The position numbers and the translations under genes are program-made. Under the pieces are notes generated by a model. That model saw only the letters and a list, made by a program, of their open reading frames with translations. It searched no databases and was not told where the DNA came from. From assembly GCA_041658725.1 (NCBI GenBank), contig JBAZZQ010000012.1, forward strand, positions 16,685-80,684: a stretch of DNA of 64,000 nucleotides. The letters run 5' to 3'. Origin of the DNA: JBAZZQ01 sp041658725. Its GTDB lineage: Bacteria; Planctomycetota; Phycisphaerae; JAAYCJ01. Positions 8,532 through 15,598 of this stretch are shown here, piece by piece (the first letter of the stretch is position 1; each line of letters starts with the position of its first letter).

Positions 8532-9026
8532 ATGAGTATGTTATGCCAAAAGTGCAAAAAACATGCGGCGACGGTTCATTTAACTGAAATATTAAACAGT
8601 GAAAAGCGAGAAAAGCACCTTTGCGAGCAGTGCGCTGCTCAGGAGGGTCTGACGGATAAGGCGCAGCAGCCGATCAATCAACTGGTGGCAAAGTTTGTCC
8701 TGGCCCAGACCGAAGCCAAGGAGCTTTCTCAGATAACGTGCCCGGATTGCGGGATGAGTTTTCTTCAATTTCGCAACGGTGGATTGCTGGGATGTCCTAA
8801 TGATTATGAGGTGTTTAAGCAGACACTGGTGGGTTTACTGGAAAAGGCCCATGAAGGCCGGACTCAGCACGTGGGAAAAATTCCCGGCGGACGGGAAAAT
8901 AAGCATAAGCGTCAGCACGAATTGATGAAGCTCAGACGGGACCTGCAGGAGGCGGTGAACCTGGAGGATTATGAACGAGCTGCCGCCTTGCGTGACAAAG
9001 TAAAAGGGTTGGAAGAAAATGGATAA
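8532..9026 (+). CDS. mcsA: McsA-like zinc protein, activator of McsB
   Basis: 164 residues. Three metal-binding cysteine pairs are visible: LCQKCKK (about 4-10), HLCEQCA (about 36-42) and ITCPDCG with a later GCPN. A C-terminal UVR motif (LRRDLQEAVNLEDYERAAAL, from about 135) matches UvrB/UvrC-type interaction helices. In Firmicutes McsA activates the arginine kinase McsB and links it to Clp proteases. Here it overlaps the mcsB start by 8 bp (the mcsB ATG lies inside its last codons), which supports the pairing. An alternative ATG is at 8538. The ctsR and clpC partners of the Firmicute operon are not adjacent. Confidence 0.9.
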   Translation: MSMLCQKCKKHAATVHLTEILNSEKREKHLCEQCAAQEGLTDKAQQPINQLVAKFVLAQTEAKELSQITCPDCGMSFLQFRNGGLLGCPNDYEVFKQTLVGLLEKAHEGRTQHVGKIPGGRENKHKRQHELMKLRRDLQEAVNLEDYERAAALRDKVKGLEENG

Positions 9027-10086
9027 TGTAACCGAGTTGGTCTCCGGTCGTGGTGATTGGCTTAAGAGTGTGAACTCTGAGGGTGGGATCGTGATCTCGT
9101 CGCGGATTAGGTTGGCGAGGAATCTGGGCGGATTTCATTTTTTGAGTAAATGTTCACAGCAGGACCGGGATGAGATTCAGGCATTGATTGTCGGCGCGAT
9201 CAACTCCAGCGCGTTGGGCGGACATTTTTTTTATGTTCACCTTGACAACATGGGTCCGTTGGAGAGGCAGTTGCTGGTGGAACGGCATTTGATTTCGCGC
9301 CAGCATGCCGAGGCGGAAGGACCACGAGGCGTGGCCCTGGTGGGGGACGAGACGGTGGCGTTAATGGTGAACGAAGAAGATCATCTGCGGATGCAGGTGC
9401 TCTATGGCGGTTTGCAATTGGATAAAGCCTGGCAGCGGATTAACCAACTGGACGATCAACTGGAAGAACGGCTGGAATTTGCTTTTCACGAGCAGTTCGG
9501 CTATCTGACCGCCTGTCCGACAAATATCGGGACGGGGATTCGGGTTTCGGTAATGATGCACCTGCCTGCCTTAAAAATCACAGGCGAAATCGAACGAGTT
9601 TTTCGCGCAGCGAAGGATATGCACCTGGCCGTCCGCGGATTGTATGGCGAAGGGACGGAAGCAACAGGAGATTTTTACCAGATTTCCAACCAGAGCACTC
9701 TGGGAAAAACGGAAGAGGAAATTGTGGAAGAGTTTCGCGACCTGGTGGTCCCACGGATCACGGAATACGAGGTCCAGGCCAGAGAATTGCTTACCAAACA
9801 AAAATCGACAATGATCGAGGATAAGGTCTGGCGGGCGATTGGAATGCTCAAATATGCCCGAACGATCAGTACGGAAGAGACCTTGCTTTTACTTTCCCAC
9901 CTTAGGATGGGTTTGAATATGGGGATGCTGAACGATGTCGATCTGGACACGATCAATGAGTTGTTCCTGAACACGCAGCAGGCGCATTTGCAGATTATCA
10001 CCGGCCAGCGCCTCGACGGCGAGCAGCGGAGCAAACTTCGCGCCGACTATATCCGCCGGCGACTCAGCAATCACCAGAACAACTGA
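9019..10086 (+). CDS. mcsB: Protein-arginine kinase McsB
   Basis: 355 residues, the normal length. It is a phosphagen-kinase homologue that phosphorylates arginine side chains and thereby marks proteins for ClpCP. Motifs seen: SSRIRLARNLGGF (29-41), the nucleotide-site segment NEEDHLRMQVL, the active-site loop CPTNIGTGIRVSVMMHLP (about 168-185), and a C-terminal helical domain. It is translationally coupled to mcsA by overlap. What it targets in this organism cannot be read from the window; no ClpC or CtsR gene is near. Confidence 0.94.
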   Translation: MDNVTELVSGRGDWLKSVNSEGGIVISSRIRLARNLGGFHFLSKCSQQDRDEIQALIVGAINSSALGGHFFYVHLDNMGPLERQLLVERHLISRQHAEAEGPRGVALVGDETVALMVNEEDHLRMQVLYGGLQLDKAWQRINQLDDQLEERLEFAFHEQFGYLTACPTNIGTGIRVSVMMHLPALKITGEIERVFRAAKDMHLAVRGLYGEGTEATGDFYQISNQSTLGKTEEEIVEEFRDLVVPRITEYEVQARELLTKQKSTMIEDKVWRAIGMLKYARTISTEETLLLLSHLRMGLNMGMLNDVDLDTINELFLNTQQAHLQIITGQRLDGEQRSKLRADYIRRRLSNHQNN

Positions 10087-10132
10087 TAAGATGCCTATTT
10101 TTACTTTCGGAGTTATGTAGTATCGAGATGAC

Positions 10133-10444
10133 ATGGAAAATCCACGTTTAGTAAAAAGGTGTCTGCTGAGTCTGCTTGGTATATTTACTGCTCTTGTGCT
10201 TGCTTGCAGTATTTATTTCAAAGACCCTGATATATTGGTTGGGTGGTTGGGTTGGATCATTGTTATCTTTGTTGTATGTGTGCTGATGCAGATGTGTCTG
10301 GCGACGGTGTTTATTCCTGTCTTCTGGCTGATGAGCAAGCTTATGGGAAAGAAAGGGGGGAGTCCTGATGACTTTTGTCATTCCCGCGCAGACGGGAATC
10401 CAGTCTTACGAAAAACCACTGGACTCCCGCTTTTGCGGGAGTGA
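10133..10444 (+). CDS. Small membrane protein whose C-terminus is supplied by a repeat
   Basis: 103 residues. Two hydrophobic segments are visible (LLSLLGIFTALVLACSIYF and WIIVIFVVCVLMQMC), the second continuing into TVFIPVFWLMSKLMG. From about residue 80 the reading frame runs into a palindromic repeat (10376-10445), so the last ~22 residues and the stop codon are repeat-derived. The original C-terminus was probably just after the second helix. Family not recognised. Confidence 0.6.
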   Translation: MENPRLVKRCLLSLLGIFTALVLACSIYFKDPDILVGWLGWIIVIFVVCVLMQMCLATVFIPVFWLMSKLMGKKGGSPDDFCHSRADGNPVLRKTTGLPLLRE

Positions 10445-10445
10445 C
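10376..10445 (+). repeat. Palindromic repeat of the VIPAQAGIQ type
   Basis: TGTCATTCCCGCGCAGACGG ... and its imperfect complement ... TTTTGCGGGAGTGACA form a 70-bp hairpin. The same core (ATTCCCGCGCAGGCGGGAAT) is inside the M56 gene at 18131. Confidence 0.85.
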
Positions 10446-10468
10446 AGAAAACCGGTCAATTTGAATAG

Positions 10469-11113
10469 TTATAATCCCAAAATTTTCTTTTCTTCACCAA
10501 GAGTTGTTGATGGTCCATGGCCGGGGTAGACGATAGTTTCTTCCGGCAGGGTTTCAAAAATTTTCGAAATGCTCTCGTAGAGCTGCCGGGAGGACGACTT
10601 GGGCAAATCGGTCCTGCCAACCCCGCCTCCGGCAAAAATCAAATCACCCGCGAAGAGCACTTTTTCCTCGGCGTCCGAACAGTACAGGCAAATTCCGCCT
10701 GGACTATGGCCGGGGGTGTGGATGACCTTAAAATGCAATGATCCCAGGTTTAATTCATCCCCGTCGTGCAAAAGCACGTCCGCGGGTGGGGAGAGAATGG
10801 ATTTTCCAATGAAACTGAGCGACATATTCGCGTTGGCGTCGGGTAAGACGTCGGCGTCGGCTTGGTGGATGGCGATGGGGAGTTTGGGAAATTTATCCTT
10901 CAAGCCGCGGTTGCCCAGGAAGTGGTCCCAATGGCCGTGAGTGACGATGAGCATCTGCGGCTGGAGTTTTTCGGCTTCGATGATTTTGATAATCGCCCCG
11001 CCAAGTCCGCCCGGATCGATGATCCAGCAGACGTTTTCCTTTTCAGGCCAAACCAGATAACAATTGGTCTGGATCGGACCGATGGGGAAGGTTTCGATAT
11101 TCAATTTTGTCAT
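10469..11113 (-). CDS. MBL-fold metallohydrolase (glyoxalase II-like)
   Basis: 214 residues. Metallo-beta-lactamase fold with the di-metal ligands THGHWDH (about 58-64), TPGHSPGG, AGDLIF and YPGHGP, in the order found in YcbL/GloB-like hydrolases. The length and the lack of a C-terminal substrate domain favour a type II glyoxalase-like or YcbL-like thioesterase over a true GloB; substrate not determined. It stands alone on the minus strand. Confidence 0.9.
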   Translation of the reverse strand: MTKLNIETFPIGPIQTNCYLVWPEKENVCWIIDPGGLGGAIIKIIEAEKLQPQMLIVTHGHWDHFLGNRGLKDKFPKLPIAIHQADADVLPDANANMSLSFIGKSILSPPADVLLHDGDELNLGSLHFKVIHTPGHSPGGICLYCSDAEEKVLFAGDLIFAGGGVGRTDLPKSSSRQLYESISKIFETLPEETIVYPGHGPSTTLGEEKKILGL

Positions 11114-11171
11114 TCGTGTTTGTCCTGCGCAAATTAAAATTTGTGTAACCGTTCAGAACCCTCCGAGAACT

Positions 11172-11260
11172 GTCATTGCGAGGCCATTCCTATGGCCGAA
11201 GCAATCTCGATCCATTGCTAAAGAATGAGATTGCTTCGTCGCTGCGCTCCTCGCAATGAC
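11172..11260. repeat. Palindromic repeat of the GTCATTGCGAGG...CTCGCAATGAC type
   Basis: 89-bp imperfect inverted repeat with GAAGCAATCTC / GAGATTGCTTC inner arms, a widely dispersed bacterial repeat type. It lies in the 11114-11457 spacer, which otherwise holds only a possible small ORF and two terminators. Confidence 0.85.
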
Positions 11261-11340
11261 GGGGTTTGAACGGTTAAAAATTTGCCAAAATCCGATTTGT
11301 ATTTTAAGCTTAAATGGAAGTAAGCATTAGCGTACAACAT
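11218..11340 (-). CDS. Possible 40-residue small ORF
   Basis: The ATG at 11340 is preceded by AAAAGGAGAACTGGCC, a good ribosome site. It encodes MLYANAYFHLSLKYKSDFGK and 20 further residues; the last ~13 come from the palindromic repeat. No family recognised and no conservation evidence. Confidence 0.22.
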   Translation of the reverse strand: MLYANAYFHLSLKYKSDFGKFLTVQTPSLRGAQRRSNLIL

Positions 11341-11360
11341 GGCCAGTTCTCCTTTTAAAA

Positions 11361-11398
11361 AGCCTGCCGTTCGTCATATCGGCAGGCTGTTTTTTTTC
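11361..11398 (+). terminator. Strong hairpin with T-run, no plus-strand gene upstream
   Basis: AGCCTGCCG / CGGCAGGCT stem followed by GTTTTTTTTCTCC. It could end an unannotated small RNA, or on the minus strand be a leader hairpin of the 11340 ORF. Confidence 0.6.
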
Positions 11399-11408
11399 TC
11401 CAAAATAA

Positions 11409-11438
11409 AAAAGGGCAGCCATCGCAGACTGCCCTTTT
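11409..11438 (-). terminator. Terminator of the corrinoid protein gene
   Basis: AAAAGGGCAG / CTGCCCTTTT stem with A/T tracts on both sides, 20 bp after the stop on the minus strand. Confidence 0.75.
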
Positions 11439-11457
11439 CCAATCAAATTGATGATGG

Positions 11458-12090
11458 TTATTTAATCAGTTCTTTGGCCTTGTCGACGGCGGAGGCGGCG
11501 TCGGGACTATAAGCGTTGGCTCCGATTTCGTCGGCGTAATCCTGGGTGACCGGCGCTCCACCGATCATACTCTTGACCTTGCCGGTGAGTCCCGCTTCCT
11601 GCATGGCTTTTATCACGGTGGACATCTGGGGCATGGTTGTCGTCAAAAGCGCACTCAAGGCGATGATCTTAGCGCCTTTTTCCTGGGCGGCTTGGATGAA
11701 TTTCTCCGCCGGAACGTCGGTGCCGAGGTCGATCACCTCAAACCCGCCGCCCTGAAGCATCATGGCAACCAGATTTTTTCCGATATCGTGCAAGTCGCCT
11801 TTAACCGTTCCGATGACAACCTTGGCGATGGGCTGAACCCCTGCCGCAACCAGGTGCGGAGCGAGGATTTCCATTCCAGCCTTCATGGCGCGGGCGGCAA
11901 TCAGAACTTCGGGAACATAAAATTCATTGTTTTTGAATTTCACGCCCACGACCTGCATTCCCGCGATCAACCCATCATTCAGAATGCTGGCGGGTGCAAT
12001 TTTTTCCGTGATCGCCTGTTTCACTTTTTCCGCTACGTCGTTTCGCTTGCCGGCAATAACTGCTGTCGCGATCCCTTGTAAGTCGGCCAT
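11458..12090 (-). CDS. Corrinoid (cobalamin-binding) protein of methyltransferase systems
   Basis: 210 residues from the ATG at 12090, which follows GGAGGCTTATA; the longer frame to 12183 has no ribosome site. An N-terminal four-helix cap (about 1-85) precedes a Rossmann-like B12 domain with the cobalt-ligand motif GDLHDIGKNLVAMML (DxHxxG) and the later GGAPVTQDYADEIGANAY. Such proteins (MtaC/MtbC/MtmC-like) carry methyl groups between a substrate-specific methyltransferase and an acceptor enzyme. No methyltransferase or activator gene adjoins, so substrate is unknown. Terminated by the hairpin at 11409. Confidence 0.92.
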   Translation of the reverse strand: MADLQGIATAVIAGKRNDVAEKVKQAITEKIAPASILNDGLIAGMQVVGVKFKNNEFYVPEVLIAARAMKAGMEILAPHLVAAGVQPIAKVVIGTVKGDLHDIGKNLVAMMLQGGGFEVIDLGTDVPAEKFIQAAQEKGAKIIALSALLTTTMPQMSTVIKAMQEAGLTGKVKSMIGGAPVTQDYADEIGANAYSPDAASAVDKAKELIK

Positions 12091-12360
12091 TATAAGCCTC
12101 CGGTATATTGTAAAAAAACTCTGCAGATCCCTTTTCGGACGACCAGTCCTACCTGGTTCCGGACAAACATTGTCCAGCGTCACAAAAGATTAGGAGGTAG
12201 TTTACCAATAAACCAAGAGCAGGTCAAGAAATATTTTGCCATATATACATTATGGATACAATATAACAATTTGGCATAAAAGAGGTTGAGTAGGCATATA
12301 AAATAATATTAAAATTTATTGTTCTTGTTTGGTCCGCACGGGATGAAAAGAAAAGAAGAA

Positions 12361-12388
12361 AAGGCGAGGAAGGTTATTCCTCGCCTTT
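12361..12388 (-). terminator. Terminator of flagellin 2
   Basis: AAGGCGAGGA / TCCTCGCCTT stem, T-rich on both flanks, 30 bp after the flagellin stop. The rest of 12091-12417 is AT-rich with no gene seen. Confidence 0.75.
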
Positions 12389-12417
12389 CTTTTAAAAGGG
12401 TTGTTAATCTTACGGTC

Positions 12418-13848
12418 TTATTGAAGTAGCGACAGAACATTCTGCGGTGCCTGGTTGGCTTGGCGTAGAACGACGGTGGCGGCTTGGACCAGGATTTGTG
12501 ATCTGGTCATATTCGCTGTCTCGGCTGCGAAGTCGGCGTCTCTGATGGCAGATTCTGCGGCGGTGGTGTTTTCCAGAGCGACGTTCATGGAGTTGGAAGT
12601 GCTATCAATCGTCAACTTCTGGAAGGCCCCCAATCGTCCACGGAGCGAGGCGATCTGGTTGATGGCTTCTTTGACCGTCCGCTGAGAGGTGCCGAGGTTG
12701 GTGCTTGACAGATTGTTGGCTTGCCCTTCGGCGAGGGTGCTTAAGCGGCTGGTGACCAGGCCGATAGATCCCGTGGTGATCGACTGGATTCCAATTCCTG
12801 CCTTTCCGGTCAAAACGTCCGGGGACAGCGAGAAGTTAGCCCCTCCTCCGGTGATTGCTAAATTGGCGGTGGACGTGATCTTCTGCCCTAAAGTCTTATT
12901 CATGGTAATCTCAATGGACAAATCGGCGGTGTTGATGCTGGCAGTAAGACCGTTCGCGGTGGCCGTCTGACCGTTGATCGTGACTTTGGCGTCCACGCCT
13001 TTGCCCGTGCCAATGACAGTGCCTTTGTTGAAATTGCTGTCAGCGCCGGCGGCGGTGGAATCATCAATGCGGGTTACGGTTACGAAACCGTCGGTACCAT
13101 ACTCGGTACTGATAAACTTAATCCGACCACCGCTCAAAGTGGCCGATACGCCTGTCAGGTCTTTAGCCGCCTTGACGGCATTCTGTATTTGAGTCTCAGT
13201 GGTGCCGGTGCCAAAACTGAATACCTGGGTACCATTTTTACCGGCCACTTGAAGGGTCAGGGTTCCGTTTAAAACACCCGTGGAACCGACCAGCTTGGCC
13301 TGTTGAGCACTGGTGGTAACCTGAACCGTGATGGTCTTGGCGGCGCCGGCGACCAGATTGGCGGACTTGACGATGACGTTATCGAAGGCACTGGTCTTGG
13401 CTGTTCCGCTGGTGGTATAGTCCAGCGAACCGTTCAAGAGTTTGATGCCTCCAAAATCGGTGCTGTTGGCGATGCGGTTGATGGTGGACAGAATGGAATC
13501 CACCTGGAGCTGTTGGGCCGCGATTTCATCGCTGCTCTGTCCCGACGTGTTGGCGGCGGAACTGACGGCGTCATTCAATTGGGACAAAAGGCTTGAAACT
13601 TCGTTCAAAGCGCCTTCCGCCGTCGAGATAACGTTGGTGGCCCGTTGACCGTTGGCGATGGCGGCTTTGAGGGCCGTTGCCTGACCGCGAAGGGTTTCCG
13701 ACGCAATCAGTCCTGCTGGATCGTCAGCGCCGCTGTTGATGCGCAAACCGGTGCTCAATCGCTGCAAGGCTTTGTTCATACTGTTGGTCTGGGCTGTGAG
13801 CACACGTGTTGCGATCATGCTCGTTACGTTAGTGTTAATTCTACTCAT
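12418..13848 (-). CDS. fliC: Flagellin 2
   Basis: 476 residues from the ATG at 13848 (MSRINTNVTSMIATRVLTAQ), which has GGAGG about 10 bases upstream; the open frame continues to 13944 without a start signal. N-terminal (LQRLSTGLRINSGADDPAGL) and C-terminal (ESAIRDADFAAETANMTRSQ, NVLSLLQ) filament domains are intact. It resembles flagellin 1 at both ends and diverges in the middle, so the pair likely makes a composite or alternately expressed filament. No well-spaced sigma-28 promoter was found upstream, unlike flagellin 1. Confidence 0.97.
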   Translation of the reverse strand: MSRINTNVTSMIATRVLTAQTNSMNKALQRLSTGLRINSGADDPAGLIASETLRGQATALKAAIANGQRATNVISTAEGALNEVSSLLSQLNDAVSSAANTSGQSSDEIAAQQLQVDSILSTINRIANSTDFGGIKLLNGSLDYTTSGTAKTSAFDNVIVKSANLVAGAAKTITVQVTTSAQQAKLVGSTGVLNGTLTLQVAGKNGTQVFSFGTGTTETQIQNAVKAAKDLTGVSATLSGGRIKFISTEYGTDGFVTVTRIDDSTAAGADSNFNKGTVIGTGKGVDAKVTINGQTATANGLTASINTADLSIEITMNKTLGQKITSTANLAITGGGANFSLSPDVLTGKAGIGIQSITTGSIGLVTSRLSTLAEGQANNLSSTNLGTSQRTVKEAINQIASLRGRLGAFQKLTIDSTSNSMNVALENTTAAESAIRDADFAAETANMTRSQILVQAATVVLRQANQAPQNVLSLLQ

Positions 13849-14268
13849 TGGACGTTGACCTCCAAAAAACAAGCCGGACGATTGATTTTTATGTTCACGA
13901 CTTCTTCCGATCATGTTAGCGTAAGTTGGTAGCTCATCCAGCAAAGGCTACCGTCTTGACAAAACAGTTCATCGGAGAATGGTTATCTTTCTTTAATTGA
14001 ACCCGATTTTCAGTATTGCCGGAATGGCCCATCCGGTCTTGGCAGCGACGAGAATCATGCCTGTCAGTATGGAAAAACAGGATTCGAGGAAACATCAGAA
14101 AGATTTTATCGGGCAACTTGGTATGAGGTTACCTTTAAAGACAACCAAATAATTTCACAGATCAGGACCGATAATAGAAAACACGCCAATCCTGGTATAG
14201 GCAGGAGGTTTGCCGTGGAACAGGGTATACCCCCTGAACGGTTACAAAAATAGAAGATTGTATTGTGC
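13849..14268. other. Flagellin 2 leader and spacer
   Basis: No gene is supported. On the minus strand CCCGATAAAA near 14105 resembles a sigma-28 -10 box, but the TAAAG further upstream is about 5 bp too far away for a good promoter. Confidence 0.4.
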
Positions 14269-14357
14269 ATGTGTGCCACGGCTGGCTTGCCCAGCCGTGT
14301 TTCTTTGAGGGATCCAAATTCCAAAAAACACGGTTGGACAAGCCAACCGTGGCACAT
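14269..14357. repeat. Long palindromic repeat (GTGCCACGGCTGG type)
   Basis: Nested hairpins: GTGCCACGGCTGG..CCAGCCGTG on the left, CACGGTTGGACAAGCCAACC.. on the right, the two halves also pairing. A decayed relative is at 36644-36712. Confidence 0.8.
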
Positions 14358-14411
14358 GGCACACACATTACAGGACTATAAGCTGAAGCACATTTCAGGG
14401 GCGTAATACGG

Positions 14412-14535
14412 ATTAATAAATGCGCTCGGAGGCAAATATCCGTCGCCGTGTTAATAATGGTTATGCTGCCCAAAGCCGTGTGATAACCCACCATAAACGA
14501 ACATCGAAAACTTGCCGCCGAGCGCATTAATTAAT
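14412..14535. repeat. 124-bp element with 24-bp imperfect terminal inverted repeats
   Basis: Left arm begins ATTAATAAATGCGCTCGG; right arm is its complement with two mismatches and ends CGCATTAATTAAT; 76 bp between. A 16-bp match to its right end (CGCATTAATTAATCAT) is at 50765-50780. Confidence 0.6.
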
Positions 14536-14576
14536 CATGTTATGTATAAGGTATTATGCCATCCCCCAATTCGCCG

Positions 14577-14790
14577 CTATCGACCACGCAATGAAGCAAT
14601 CGAGGCTATTTCCTCTATCGTATTGAAAAGCTCCTCGACCTGAATCGGCTTGGACACATAGCCGTCCATTCCCACCTCCAGGCACCGTTCGCGGTCGCCC
14701 TTCATTGCATGAGCGGTCATGGCCACGATGGGAGTATGGTGGCCCGTGGACAATTCTTTTTTCCGGATGGCCTGCGTCGCCTCGAACATC
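14577..14790 (-). pseudogene. Fragment of a response-regulator receiver domain
   Basis: The minus strand encodes FEATQAIRKKE, TPIVAMTAHAMKGDRERCLE and GMDGYVSKPIQVEELFNTIE, the second half of a receiver (beta-4 Thr and the conserved Lys of SKPI are present). The first half with the phospho-acceptor Asp is missing: homology stops abruptly before FEAT, where MPxMDG would be expected. It resembles the C-terminal receiver of hybrid histidine kinases. Confidence 0.75.
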
Positions 14791-14985
14791 CCCACCAACC
14801 GGGAACTTTTACAACACCACGGAAAAATCCAACTGTTTAATTTAACCCATCCCGCAGAATTGCTTGCTCTGCTCGAAACATTCTTAACCACCACCCACGC
14901 CCGGATCGATTATGGAAATCTGGACATGTATCGAACCACCGAAGTCGCCCGCCGCCACGTGGAATCCTATCAACTTTTAATATAA
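14790..14985 (+). pseudogene. Unidentified C-terminal gene fragment abutting the receiver remnant
   Basis: Plus-strand reading gives RELLQHHGKIQLFNLTHPAE and THARIDYGNLDMYRTTEVAR, ending RRHVESYQLLI. It looks like genuine coding sequence but has no start and begins exactly where the receiver fragment stops. Family not recognised. Confidence 0.4.
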
Positions 14986-15007
14986 CAAAAAAATAATTTT
15001 ATTTCTA

Positions 15008-15036
15008 TTGCGTTATCTACATCTGTAGTGTATCCT
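15008..15036 (+). promoter_or_regulatory. blaI promoter with BlaI-type operator in the spacer
   Basis: TTGCGT, 17 bp, TATCCT. The spacer contains the perfect palindrome CTACATCTGTAG (15017-15028), the TACA/TGTA form bound by BlaI/MecI repressors, which predicts autorepression. Confidence 0.65.
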
Positions 15037-15064
15037 CTACAGTTACATAGTATGGAGGTATGTC

Positions 15065-15481
15065 ATGTCGTCGAAAGCAAAAAAAGGTTCCACCGAGGCC
15101 AATGTAAATTTTGAACTGACCGAGGCGGAGTGGTTGATCATCAAAAAGGTATGGGAAAATGAACCGTGCGCCGCTCCCACCGTCCAGGAGGCTTTGCAAA
15201 GCCAGAAACGCTGGTCGTACAGCACCGTCAAAACCATGATGGACCGGATGGCGGACAAAGGACTGCTGACCACCGAAAAAATCCGAAATCTGATCCTGTA
15301 CCGGTCAGCCGTCACCCAGAACCAAGCCCAGAAAAGCGAACTCCTGCGGACGCTCAAACGAGCCTTTAACGGAGCCCTCACCCCCATGATGCAATTTCTG
15401 GTCAACAACGATGATCTGTCGGAAAAGGAACTTTTACAGCTAAAAACCATGCTAAAGGCAAAAAGAAAAAAGACCGTATAA
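15065..15481 (+). CDS. blaI: BlaI/MecI-family transcriptional repressor
   Basis: 138 residues with the BlaI winged helix (LTEAEWLIIKKVWE, then the recognition region WSYSTVKTMMDRMADKGLLT) and a C-terminal dimerisation helix. BlaI dimers repress their own operon until the paired BlaR1 metalloprotease inactivates them. GGAGG lies before the ATG, the TACA/TGTA operator is in the promoter spacer, and the M56 partner starts 117 bp downstream, with a palindromic repeat between them. Confidence 0.93.
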   Translation: MSSKAKKGSTEANVNFELTEAEWLIIKKVWENEPCAAPTVQEALQSQKRWSYSTVKTMMDRMADKGLLTTEKIRNLILYRSAVTQNQAQKSELLRTLKRAFNGALTPMMQFLVNNDDLSEKELLQLKTMLKAKRKKTV

Positions 15482-15557
15482 CCACAGAGCACACAAAGGA
15501 CACAGAGAAAGAATTTAATTTTAATTTTTTCTCTGCGATCTCTGTGTTCTCTGTGGT
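15481..15557. repeat. Palindromic repeat (ACCACAGAG...CTCTGTGGT)
   Basis: 77-bp imperfect inverted repeat between blaI and the M56 gene, with arms ACCACAGAGCACACAAAGGA and TCTGTGTTCTCTGTGGT. It could form a hairpin in the blaI-M56 message. Confidence 0.8.
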
Positions 15558-15598
15558 TCATAAATCTTTATTGGAAACTATGTAATAGGAGAAAGGCC

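Noticed and set aside
12974..13932. Several plus-strand ORFs opposite flagellin 2
   Set aside because: Shadow frames of a clear flagellin gene with no ribosome sites.
15482..15561. Attenuator between blaI and the M56 gene
   Set aside because: The hairpin belongs to a dispersed repeat type and has no T-run at its 3' side; a regulatory role is not shown.
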